A stretch of 12,980 nucleotides of DNA, taken from positions 1-12,980 of the forward strand of contig JAGPGE010000076.1 in the NCBI GenBank assembly GCA_018056145.1, given 5' to 3'. Below are positions 1-5,738 of this stretch, piece by piece (position 1 is the stretch's first letter; each line of letters opens with the position of its first letter). The notes under the pieces are model-generated. The model was not told the DNA's origin. It worked only from the letters and a program-made list of their open reading frames with translations, and searched no databases. The DNA is from Armatimonadota bacterium. GTDB taxonomy: Bacteria; Armatimonadota; Zipacnadia; Zipacnadales; JABUFB01. Both the position numbers and the translations under genes were made by a program.

Positions 1-1779
1 GGCCTGCGCATACGTCCCGACGGCGCGCCCGATGTGTCTGAAGCGATGACCTGCGAACTACACCCCTCATGGACCGGGCAAGTCATTCCGGGCGGCGTCA
101 CGGAGATGGTCTGGCGCGGCCCGGTCCGTGAAGGTGAACGCCGGACGGCCTGCTACCTGCTGGGCATGGCGGGCGACGACCGGGAGATCGATTGCATCCA
201 GGTCGATGAGAGGACATGCGCGCTAGCATTGCCGGAGCCGGCGTTGGTCGAGGTCGCAGCGGGCGGGCTAACTGATGGATTCACACTGCTCTCGACCGAA
301 GGGCTCATCGGGCGCACTATCATGGGCAAGGCGGCCAACGGGCTCCTCGAGTCAGACGCGCCGGTCGATGTGAACTGGGACTTCGCAACAGGCAAACTGT
401 CCGTGGAGGCTGCGCAGCCGGTCACACTCTCTCTCGCAACGGCCCCAGACTCAACGCTTCGAACCGTTGCCCTGGATGCGGGCAGCCACGATCTGCCCGG
501 CGTCGTGCCGGCAGCGGATGCGCTGAAGTCGGTTCTTGAGGGGCTGCAAAGCGCGCTGGATGCTGCCCGCGCTTCCGGCAAGCCCAACTGGATGCGCGAT
601 GCCGCGCCGCCGTCTGACCTGGCCGCGCTGGATGTGGTGACTGCGGACCTGCCCGAACCGGTCGCCGACATTGAGCCGATCCCCGCACCGGCGGGGCCGC
701 TGCTCGCAGTGGCAAGCGGCAAATCCGTCAACCTTCTCGCGCCGGAGGGAACCACCGTCCGCACGATGGACGCTGGCGCGAAGGTCCGCGTTCTGCGCTG
801 GTGGGCGGAACACAGCCTGCTTCTCGCCGGGTGCGAGAACGAGCAGGTGATCGCCTTCACCCTCGACGGCGAGCGCAAGTGGGAGTTCACCTCGGTCATG
901 GACCAGGCGGTCTACGAGGCCGCGAAACAGTATTGGTTCAAGTCCGCGCACCCGGGCATCTACGGCCTGCATACCGGGGTCTTCGACGCCGAAAAGAGCC
1001 GGGCATTCGTGGGTAGCGCCTGCACCCTGGAGATCCTGGACGAAAACGGGCAGCTTGTGAAGCGCCTGCCGATCTTCTGGGGCCCCGGCTGGCGGTTCAG
1101 CATGGTGCCCCGTGAGGACGGAACGCGCGACTTGCTCATCGCCCGGTGGCCCAACGATGGTGAACACGTGGCTGTGGTGAACAGCGGGACCCTCAGTCAG
1201 ACTGGAACGGGGTTCAGCAGCATCCCCGCGGGACAGACCTTCGTGGGCGGCTGGACGGCGCAGAACCGCCCCCGCACCGTGGTGACTGACACGAACGCCG
1301 ACGGCAGACTCGAAGTGGTCTCCGCCATCAACGGCGTCTGGAACCGCGTCGTGATGTGGGACGCCGGGGGCAAGCCCCTGTACTGCGCGCATATCGGCCC
1401 CGGCGAGAAGGCTCCCGCTGGAATGCTGCCCGACCTGGACCTTTTCGACCTGGACGGAGACGGGCAGATGGAAACCGCGGCGGCCACCGGCTCCGGGCTT
1501 GTGCTGGTGTTGGACAGCAGGCTCGAACGCCGCTGGGCGAAGCGCACGCCCACGCCGCCGGTTGCTGTTCGTTGCCTGGCCGGACCGAGGGGTCCGGTGG
1601 TCCTCGCCGGCTGCCGGGATGGCTCCCTGGCGCAGTTCTCCGCTGTCGGCGAGCTCACGGCGACAGCGGCCGTCAAGGGTCAGCCTGTGGAGATGGTCGT
1701 GCTGGAGACCCCCGATGGCCCGCTGGTCGCCCTCGGAACCAATGTGGGGCAGGTTGCGTTCGTCCGTCCGGCAGAGTAA
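1..1779 (+). CDS. Beta-propeller / FG-GAP-like repeat protein, 5'-truncated by window start
   Basis: The frame is open from base 1 to a TAA at 1777-1779, giving 592 residues. A GTG at 34 could act as a start, but there is no upstream stop and no clear ribosome binding site, so the gene most likely begins outside the window. The first ~190 residues look like beta-sandwich sequence with no recognised motif, followed by a Pro/Ala/Asp-rich linker (about 195-235). The rest has short repeating blades typical of WD40/PQQ-like or FG-GAP propellers, such as LLAVASGKSVNLL and LLAGCENEQVIAFTLDGERKWEF. Two Asp-rich loops, DTNADGRLE (about residue 430) and DLDGDGQMET (about 485), match the calcium-binding loops of FG-GAP/VCBS and dockerin-like repeats. 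Such propellers usually bind ligands or proteins at or outside the cell surface. No catalytic residues can be assigned. Signal peptide and domain partners, if any, lie upstream. The propeller call is fairly secure; the role is unknown. Confidence 0.7.
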   Translation, partial: GLRIRPDGAPDVSEAMTCELHPSWTGQVIPGGVTEMVWRGPVREGERRTACYLLGMAGDDREIDCIQVDERTCALALPEPALVEVAAGGLTDGFTLLSTEGLIGRTIMGKAANGLLESDAPVDVNWDFATGKLSVEAAQPVTLSLATAPDSTLRTVALDAGSHDLPGVVPAADALKSVLEGLQSALDAARASGKPNWMRDAAPPSDLAALDVVTADLPEPVADIEPIPAPAGPLLAVASGKSVNLLAPEGTTVRTMDAGAKVRVLRWWAEHSLLLAGCENEQVIAFTLDGERKWEFTSVMDQAVYEAAKQYWFKSAHPGIYGLHTGVFDAEKSRAFVGSACTLEILDENGQLVKRLPIFWGPGWRFSMVPREDGTRDLLIARWPNDGEHVAVVNSGTLSQTGTGFSSIPAGQTFVGGWTAQNRPRTVVTDTNADGRLEVVSAINGVWNRVVMWDAGGKPLYCAHIGPGEKAPAGMLPDLDLFDLDGDGQMETAAATGSGLVLVLDSRLERRWAKRTPTPPVAVRCLAGPRGPVVLAGCRDGSLAQFSAVGELTATAAVKGQPVEMVVLETPDGPLVALGTNVGQVAFVRPAE

Positions 1780-1783
1780 ACTG

Positions 1784-1805
1784 CGCGGGTTGGTCGCACC
1801 CCGCG
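1784..1805 (+). terminator. Short GC hairpin between the propeller gene and the URO-D gene
   Basis: CGCGGG at 1784-1789 pairs with CCCGCG at 1800-1805 across a 10-base loop, starting 4 bases after the stop codon of the preceding gene. There is no T-run after it, so it is not a canonical intrinsic terminator. It could attenuate transcription or protect a 3' end. A 6-bp stem in GC-rich DNA can also arise by chance. Confidence 0.25.
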
Positions 1806-1830
1806 AACTCGGGAGTGGGTACAGGGCAAC

Positions 1831-2787
1831 ATGAGCGCCTCCGACGACCGCATCAAGTCTATGAACTTCGATCACCCGGAGTTCATCCCAGTCGCTGTCA
1901 GCCTGCTTCCCGCCACCTGGATGAAGTACCGCGAGGCCCTCGAGGACCTCGTTGCGCGGCACCCGATTATCTTCGGCGAGACGAGCAAAGGCGAACGCGA
2001 TTTCGACGCTGTCGGCGGCACCTACGCCGAGGGCAACCACGTGGATGTCTGGGGCTCGGTCTGGTGCAACGTGCGCGACGGTATGGAAGCCTTCGTCACC
2101 GGCCATCCCATCCCGAAGCGGGAGATGGTCAATGAGTTCAAAGCCCCCGCCGAAGGTGACGGGATGCCCCACGGCTTCATGTTCCTGCGGCTCACGTACC
2201 TGCGCGGGTACGAAGAGATGATGATCGACTTCGCAGAGGAACCCCCGGAACTGCAGAAGCTCATCGACATCGTGCTGGAGTACAACCTCGCCGAGACCCG
2301 CAAGCGCCTTGCCGACAAGCCCAGCATGCTTTACTTCGGCGACGACCTCGGCCTGCAGGACGCCCTGCCCATCAGCCCCGAGAAGTGGCGCAAGTACCTG
2401 AAGCCCTGTTACGCCGCGATCTACGGGCTGTGCCGCGAGGCCGGCACGAAGGTGTACATGCACACCGACGGGCATATCGTGCCGATCATCAAGGACCTGA
2501 TCGAGTGCGGGGTGAACGTGCTCAACCCGCAGGTCGGTGCGAATGGACTGGACAACCTGGTGCGGGAGTGCAAGGGCAAGGTCTGCGTGAACCTGGACCT
2601 CGACCGCCAGAAGTTCCCCTTCTGGAAGCCCGAGGACATCGACGCCCACGTGCGGGAGTGCGTGGAGAAGCTCGGATCCCCTGAGGGTGGCCTGTGGCTC
2701 CTGGCCGAATGCGCTCCCGACGTGCCTCTTGAGAACATCGAAGCCATCTGCAATGCGCTGGAACGATACCGGACTTACTACAGCTGA
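1831..2787 (+). CDS. Uroporphyrinogen decarboxylase (URO-D) superfamily protein, MtaA/MtbA-like fold
   Basis: This 318-residue protein has no signal peptide and should be a cytoplasmic TIM barrel. Family features are the segment FGDDLGLQDALPISPEKWRKY (start ~169), the barrel strand KVYMHTDGHIVPIIKDLIECG (start ~207), NPQ at 232-234, VCVNLDLDRQ (251-260), and a closing LLAECAPDVPLENIEAIC (290-307). Family members are either haem-pathway UroD or Zn-dependent methyltransferases that move methyl groups between corrinoid proteins and thiols. It lacks the UroD N-terminal Arg signature, so haem synthesis is unlikely. At the zinc position it has H211-T-D213 instead of His-x-Cys; C294 could be the distal Cys ligand, so an altered metal site (His/Asp/Cys) is possible. 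The ATG at 1831 was chosen because the protein length fits; the ribosome binding site is weak, and the ATG at 1861 is an alternative. The gene sits 51 bases after the propeller gene and 44 bases before the FKBP gene. The substrate is unknown. Family call is firm. Confidence 0.85.
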   Translation: MSASDDRIKSMNFDHPEFIPVAVSLLPATWMKYREALEDLVARHPIIFGETSKGERDFDAVGGTYAEGNHVDVWGSVWCNVRDGMEAFVTGHPIPKREMVNEFKAPAEGDGMPHGFMFLRLTYLRGYEEMMIDFAEEPPELQKLIDIVLEYNLAETRKRLADKPSMLYFGDDLGLQDALPISPEKWRKYLKPCYAAIYGLCREAGTKVYMHTDGHIVPIIKDLIECGVNVLNPQVGANGLDNLVRECKGKVCVNLDLDRQKFPFWKPEDIDAHVRECVEKLGSPEGGLWLLAECAPDVPLENIEAICNALERYRTYYS

Positions 2788-2818
2788 ACCGGGCGCATCG
2801 CCGCCCGCCAAACAACCT

Positions 2819-2823
2819 GGAGG
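2819..2823 (+). promoter_or_regulatory. Shine-Dalgarno GGAGG that fixes the TTG start of the FKBP gene
   Basis: GGAGG at 2819-2823 lies 8 bases before the TTG at 2832. The GTG at 2823 in the same frame overlaps this site and so cannot be the start. The TTG gives an N-terminus that reads as a clean lipoprotein signal peptide. Confidence 0.7.
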
Positions 2824-2831
2824 TGTGTGTC

Positions 2832-3362
2832 TTGATCGTACGTCTGATCTTGCTCGCTGCCGCGACTCTTGCTGTGGTCGTACTCGCCGGCTGCCCCGAA
2901 AAGAATGCCGATACCGCCGCGGAGGGCCAGCCCATGACCGACCCGTCACTCGCGCCCGAGAGTGCTGAGGTCGCCAAAGAAGGGACCCCTGAGGAGACTG
3001 CGGGAGAACCGGCTGACGAGTCCGCCGATGAAGCTAAGACCGAAGAGGAAGGCGAGATGACCACCACCAAATCCGGCCTGAAGTACACAGACATCAAGGT
3101 CGGAGACGGCGCGTCGCCCGAGAAGGGCAAGACGGTTGTTGTCCACTATACCGGGACGCTGGACGATGGCACCAAGTTTGACAGCTCCCTTGACAGCGGT
3201 ATGCCCTTCTCCTTCGTGATCGGCGCGGGCGAGGTCATTCCGGGATGGGACGAGGGCGTCATGAGCATGAAGGTCGGCGGCAAGCGCAAGCTCATCATCC
3301 CGCCGGACCTGGCATACGGGGATGAGGGCGCGGGGGGGTCATTCCCCCGAACGCCACGCTGA
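2832..3362 (+). CDS. FKBP-type peptidyl-prolyl cis-trans isomerase lipoprotein, frameshifted near the C-terminus
   Basis: The protein would catalyse cis-trans isomerisation of Xaa-Pro bonds as an extracytoplasmic folding factor. Starting at TTG 2832, the N-terminus is a lipoprotein signal with lipobox L18-A-G-C21. Residues 22 to ~76 form an acidic Glu/Ala/Thr-rich linker that would hold the catalytic domain off the membrane. The FKBP domain begins near residue 80 and carries the usual pocket residues: Tyr in VVHYTG (106), Phe-Asp in KFDSS (116-117), Val-Ile and Trp in EVIPGW (135-139), and Tyr in AYGDEGAG (162). As written, the frame leaves the family sequence after GAGG, adds SFPRTPR and stops at TGA 3360-3362 after 176 residues. 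Adding one G to the run of seven at 3332-3338 restores VIPPNATLTFEVELLDVK and a TAG at 3392-3394 (187 residues). This is either a sequencing/assembly error or a recent mutation. Family call is firm; functional state is uncertain. Confidence 0.88.
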   Translation: MIVRLILLAAATLAVVVLAGCPEKNADTAAEGQPMTDPSLAPESAEVAKEGTPEETAGEPADESADEAKTEEEGEMTTTKSGLKYTDIKVGDGASPEKGKTVVVHYTGTLDDGTKFDSSLDSGMPFSFVIGAGEVIPGWDEGVMSMKVGGKRKLIIPPDLAYGDEGAGGSFPRTPR

Positions 3363-3394
3363 CCTTTGAGGTGGAGCTGCTGGACGTCAAGTAG
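3332..3394 (+). other. Frame-displaced C-terminal end of the FKBP domain
   Basis: From the run of seven G (3332-3338), the +1-shifted frame reads GGVIPPNATLTFEVELLDVK and ends in TAG at 3392-3394. This is the conserved last turn and final beta strand of FKBP domains, including the Phe of LTFEVELLDV that lines the active pocket. Its intact family match with no further change suggests the shift is very recent or an artefact of homopolymer length calling. Confidence 0.85.
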
Positions 3395-3448
3395 CGGCTG
3401 CAGGGGGCCACTGCATCGAACCCTGTCATACGCGACGAAGAGACCCAA

Positions 3449-3454
3449 GGGAGG
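3449..3454 (+). promoter_or_regulatory. Strong Shine-Dalgarno GGGAGG for the Asp-box protein
   Basis: GGGAGG at 3449-3454 lies 8 bases before the ATG at 3463, fixing that start. It is the strongest ribosome binding site seen in the plus-strand cluster. Confidence 0.65.
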
Positions 3455-3462
3455 CAGGCAGT

Positions 3463-4587
3463 ATGGCTCGCCTGGAGATCATCGACACCGGCGTGGTGGC
3501 GCGCAATCCGCGCCCACACTTGAGGTCCGAGCATGCGTACTTCCCGTGGCTTGCGCAACTGCCCGGGGACGAGCTGCTTTGCTCGTACCAGATGGGCAGC
3601 GCTTTCGAGGCGGCGGATGCCCACTGCCGACTGGCCCGCTCCATGGACCTTGGGAAGACCTGGCAACTCGAGGGCCGTCTCTATCCGGGCACCGGTCCGG
3701 AGAAGCCGACTTCGGATTGTCTCAAGGTCACTGCTTCGCCGGATGGGCGCATCATCGCCTTCGGAACTCGGTTCGACCGGTCCGACCCGGAAGCCGCCAT
3801 CGCCAATGACGAGACCGGCGGGCTGCTTCCGATGGAAGTCATCCAGGCGTTCTCATCCGACGGTGGGCGCACCTGGAGTGACATTGAGGTTGTGCCTACG
3901 CCGATTCCTGGGCCCTTCGAAGCCCAGGCGCCCGTGGTCATTCTGTCGGACGGTCGCTGGATCGTGCCCATGTCCACCTGGATGGCGTGGGACGGCAGCC
4001 TGCCCAATGGCGACATGTGTATTGCGCTCATCTCGTCGGATCAGGGCCGGACGTGGTCGCAGATGACCACGATATTCCGCGACCCCAATGAGCGCCTGGT
4101 GTTCTGGGAGGTACGCATCGCGGAACTCGAGCCGGGGCGCGTGCTCGCGGTCGCCTGGGCCCATGACAAGCCAGAAGGCCGCGATGTCCCGAGCCAGTAT
4201 GCCCTGTCCGAGGATGGCGGCGTCACCTGGCAGCCCTACAACCCCACCGGGTTCAACGGCCAGAGCTGCTGCCCGGCGGTGCTCGGCCCGGACCGCGTGG
4301 TCTTCACGTACAACTACCGGTACGATGAACCGGGCGTGCGCGCGCGACTGGCACGGCTGGTGGGGGAGACCTGGGAGACCGAGGATGAGATCGTCCTGTG
4401 GGGGGTGGGTGCGGCAGCCAGCGGCGCGGCCCGGCAGGACGACAAGATCATGATCCACGAGATGAGTTCCTTCAAGTTCGGCCAGCCATCGCCGCACCTG
4501 CTGCATGACGGGACGCTGCTCACACTGCACTGGTGCGTAGTTGACTGCGTGAGCGAGATCCGCTGGAACCGCCTGAGGGTGGTCTGA
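3463..4587 (+). CDS. Sialidase-fold (BNR/Asp-box) exo-glycosidase-like protein
   Basis: The 374-residue protein contains four clear Asp boxes of the S-x-D-x-G-x-T-W type: 60-67 (SMDLGKTW), 131-138 (SSDGGRTW), 191-198 (SSDQGRTW) and 249-256 (SEDGGVTW). These sit in the blade turns of six-bladed sialidase propellers, and the spacing of about 60-70 residues fits one per blade. Characterised relatives remove sialic acid or related acidic sugars, but many Asp-box proteins in environmental bacteria act on other glycosides or are not enzymes. I cannot place the full Arg triad or the N-terminal R-I-P motif of classical sialidases, so substrate specificity is open. R21, R60-region and R218 or R287 are only candidates. 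No signal peptide or membrane segment is visible, so it appears cytoplasmic, which would fit action on imported oligosaccharides. The gene follows FKBP by 68 bases from the restored stop and precedes the sugar isomerase-like gene by 148 bases. Confidence 0.8.
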   Translation: MARLEIIDTGVVARNPRPHLRSEHAYFPWLAQLPGDELLCSYQMGSAFEAADAHCRLARSMDLGKTWQLEGRLYPGTGPEKPTSDCLKVTASPDGRIIAFGTRFDRSDPEAAIANDETGGLLPMEVIQAFSSDGGRTWSDIEVVPTPIPGPFEAQAPVVILSDGRWIVPMSTWMAWDGSLPNGDMCIALISSDQGRTWSQMTTIFRDPNERLVFWEVRIAELEPGRVLAVAWAHDKPEGRDVPSQYALSEDGGVTWQPYNPTGFNGQSCCPAVLGPDRVVFTYNYRYDEPGVRARLARLVGETWETEDEIVLWGVGAAASGAARQDDKIMIHEMSSFKFGQPSPHLLHDGTLLTLHWCVVDCVSEIRWNRLRVV

Positions 4588-4635
4588 TGGACGGAACACG
4601 GCAATGGACGCGACGCCAGTGCGGCGGGGATGTCT

Positions 4636-4693
4636 CGGGGCTCTGCCCCGTACCCCGCCGGGGCCAAGGCACCGGACCCCGTTTGCCGGAGCC
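4636..4693 (+). repeat. Cluster of three GC-rich inverted repeats in the gap before the isomerase gene
   Basis: Three adjacent hairpins occupy the 148-base gap between 4588 and 4735: CGGGGC/GCCCCG (4636-4641 with 4645-4650, loop TCT), CCCCG/CGGGG (4653-4657 with 4659-4663, in practice a 4-bp stem with loop GCC), and GGCaCCGG/CCGGaGCC (4668-4675 with 4686-4693, one A/A mismatch). The pattern 'GGGGCTCTGCCCC ... ACCCCGCCGGGG' resembles dispersed GC-rich intergenic repeats of many bacterial genomes. The first hairpin could also end or slow transcription after the Asp-box gene. Whether it recurs elsewhere in the genome cannot be judged from this window. Confidence 0.5.
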
Positions 4694-4704
4694 TGGCGCA
4701 GCGC

Positions 4705-4727
4705 CCTCAATACCAATAAACCTGAGG
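4705..4727 (+). promoter_or_regulatory. Possible hairpin overlapping the ribosome binding site of the isomerase gene
   Basis: CCTCA at 4705-4709 is complementary to TGAGG at 4723-4727, with a 13-base AT-rich loop. The 3' arm contains the GAGG Shine-Dalgarno (4724-4727), 8 bases before the ATG at 4736. Pairing would hide the ribosome binding site. The stem is only 5 bp, so this may be chance; the Shine-Dalgarno itself is well supported. Confidence 0.3.
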
Positions 4728-4735
4728 TGTTCGCA

Positions 4736-5554
4736 ATGCCTGAAAAGCTAAAGCTGGGAGTCATGACTCACCTGGGGAACAACCCGGATGAGCTGATGAA
4801 GAAGGTGGCTGATTTCGGCCTCGATTCCGCGCAGGTGCACTGGCCGCCGTCCGGCACCCCCGAGATGGCCGATGCGCTGAAGCAGTCCGCGGACGCCCAC
4901 GGGATCGAGATCTCCACACTTTGGGCCGGGCTGCCTGGGCCAGCGGTCTGGAACTTCACTGAGGGGCCGATCACCATCGGTCTCGTACCCGTCGAGTACC
5001 GGGCCATGCGGGTGGATGCCCTGTGCCAGGCGGCTGAGATCGCGGCGCGCATCGGCGTTCCCTCTATCACCACCCACGTCGGGTTCATCCCCGACTGGCC
5101 CGGCGACATCCTGTACAAGGGCACCATCATCGCCCTGCAGACCGTTGCCCGGGCGTGCAAGGCCAATGGCGTCGAGTTTTGGTTCGAGACGGGACAGGAG
5201 ACGCCCATCACCCTCCTGCGCACCATCCAGGACATCGGCACCGATAACCTGGGAATCAACCTCGACCCCGCGAATCTGCTCATGTACGGCAAGGCCAACC
5301 CGGTGGACGCGCTGGATGTGTTCGGCCAGTTCGTGAAGGGGACGCACTGCAAGGACGGGGAGTATCCCACCGACGGCGTGAACCTGGGCAAGGAGATGCC
5401 GATGGGCGAGGGCCGGGTCAACTTCCCGGTGCTCATCCCGAAGCTCAAGTCCATGGGGTTCAGCGGCCACTTGACGATCGAGCGGGAGATCAGCGGCCCG
5501 AAGCAGATCGAGGACATTCAGAAGGCCATGGCGATTCTGGAGCCGCTGAGGTAG
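4736..5554 (+). CDS. Sugar phosphate isomerase/epimerase-like protein (xylose isomerase-like TIM barrel)
   Basis: The ATG at 4736 with GAGG at 4724-4727 gives 272 residues, normal for this family; the frame runs 44 codons further upstream, but that part is the GC hairpin region and is not coding in character. The protein begins LKLGVMTHLGNNPDEL, the first barrel strand, and carries the family metal ligands at the ends of later strands: E151 (FWFETGQE), D177 (INLDPANLL), H204 (KGTHCKD) and E249 (LTIERE). H114 in TTHVGF is a further conserved barrel residue. Members (PF01261 fold) include xylose isomerase, tagatose/psicose epimerases, inosose dehydratase and hydroxypyruvate isomerase, generally acting on sugars, sugar acids or inositols with Mn, Mg or Co. 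All four ligands being present argues for an active cytoplasmic enzyme. It probably handles a sugar released by nearby glycosidase-like proteins, which is inference from position. The exact reaction cannot be named from sequence. Confidence 0.85.
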   Translation: MPEKLKLGVMTHLGNNPDELMKKVADFGLDSAQVHWPPSGTPEMADALKQSADAHGIEISTLWAGLPGPAVWNFTEGPITIGLVPVEYRAMRVDALCQAAEIAARIGVPSITTHVGFIPDWPGDILYKGTIIALQTVARACKANGVEFWFETGQETPITLLRTIQDIGTDNLGINLDPANLLMYGKANPVDALDVFGQFVKGTHCKDGEYPTDGVNLGKEMPMGEGRVNFPVLIPKLKSMGFSGHLTIEREISGPKQIEDIQKAMAILEPLR

Positions 5555-5601
5555 GGGAAACGAAGGGGAGTCCGGTCGTGCATGCCCGCTATCACGCGAT
5601 G

Positions 5602-5647
5602 ACAGGTCGCCCGGGGGGAGACGAGTGCGCCCCTGAGGCGGACCTGT
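5602..5647. terminator. Large bulged hairpin downstream of the isomerase gene
   Basis: ACAGGTC at 5602-5608 is fully complementary to GACCTGT at 5641-5647, and the stem continues with GCC (5609-5611) against GGC just inside the 3' arm, with one bulged G. An inner GGGG/CCCC pairing is possible, so the whole 46 bases can fold. It starts 48 bases after the stop codon at 5552-5554. There is no T-run; it may be a bidirectional, Rho-assisted or transcript-stabilising structure between two convergent genes. Confidence 0.45.
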
Positions 5648-5670
5648 AGGAGCGGGCTTGGCCGCGAACG
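5643..5670 (+). repeat. REP-like motif
   Basis: CCTGTAGGAGCGGGCTTG followed by GCCGCGAACG closely resembles the REP (repetitive extragenic palindrome) consensus known from Pseudomonas, which has a CCTGTRGGAGCGGGCTTG core then CCCGCGA. It includes a small stem, GCGG/CCGC. It overlaps the 3' arm of the hairpin before it. The match is from memory of the consensus. A single copy cannot show that it is repeated in this genome. Confidence 0.4.
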
Positions 5671-5684
5671 CCGTTTGCCGCTGC

Positions 5685-5715
5685 GGGGGCGCGCCGCACT
5701 TGATGGCGCGCCCCC
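5685..5715. terminator. Perfect 11-bp GC hairpin between convergent genes (bidirectional terminator-like)
   Basis: GGGGGCGCGCC at 5685-5695 pairs perfectly with GGCGCGCCCCC at 5705-5715 over a 9-base loop. A further TGC (5682-5684) / GCA (5717-5719) pairing continues the stem past a bulged T. It lies 24 bases past the stop codon of the minus-strand URO-D-like gene (as read on that strand) and 130 bases past the end of the plus-strand isomerase gene, so it could end transcription from both sides. No poly-T tract follows on either strand. Confidence 0.55.
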
Positions 5716-5738
5716 TGCAATTCCCACAGATCGGCCCC

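Noticed and set aside
2823..2831. GTG at 2823 as the start of the FKBP gene
   Set aside because: It overlaps the GGAGG ribosome binding site, which is correctly spaced only for the TTG at 2832.
451..2949. An 832-codon open frame on the minus strand, antiparallel to three plus-strand genes
   Set aside because: It covers parts of the propeller, URO-D and FKBP genes, all of which have clear family motifs. Long antisense frames are common in GC-rich genes because of third-position GC bias. Its translation is rich in His, Arg, Gly and Val and has no recognisable domain.
4604..4735. A 44-codon upstream extension of the isomerase-like gene
   Set aside because: The extension translates the GC hairpin cluster into Pro/Arg/Gly-rich sequence with no family match. 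The ATG at 4736 has a proper Shine-Dalgarno and begins at the first barrel strand.
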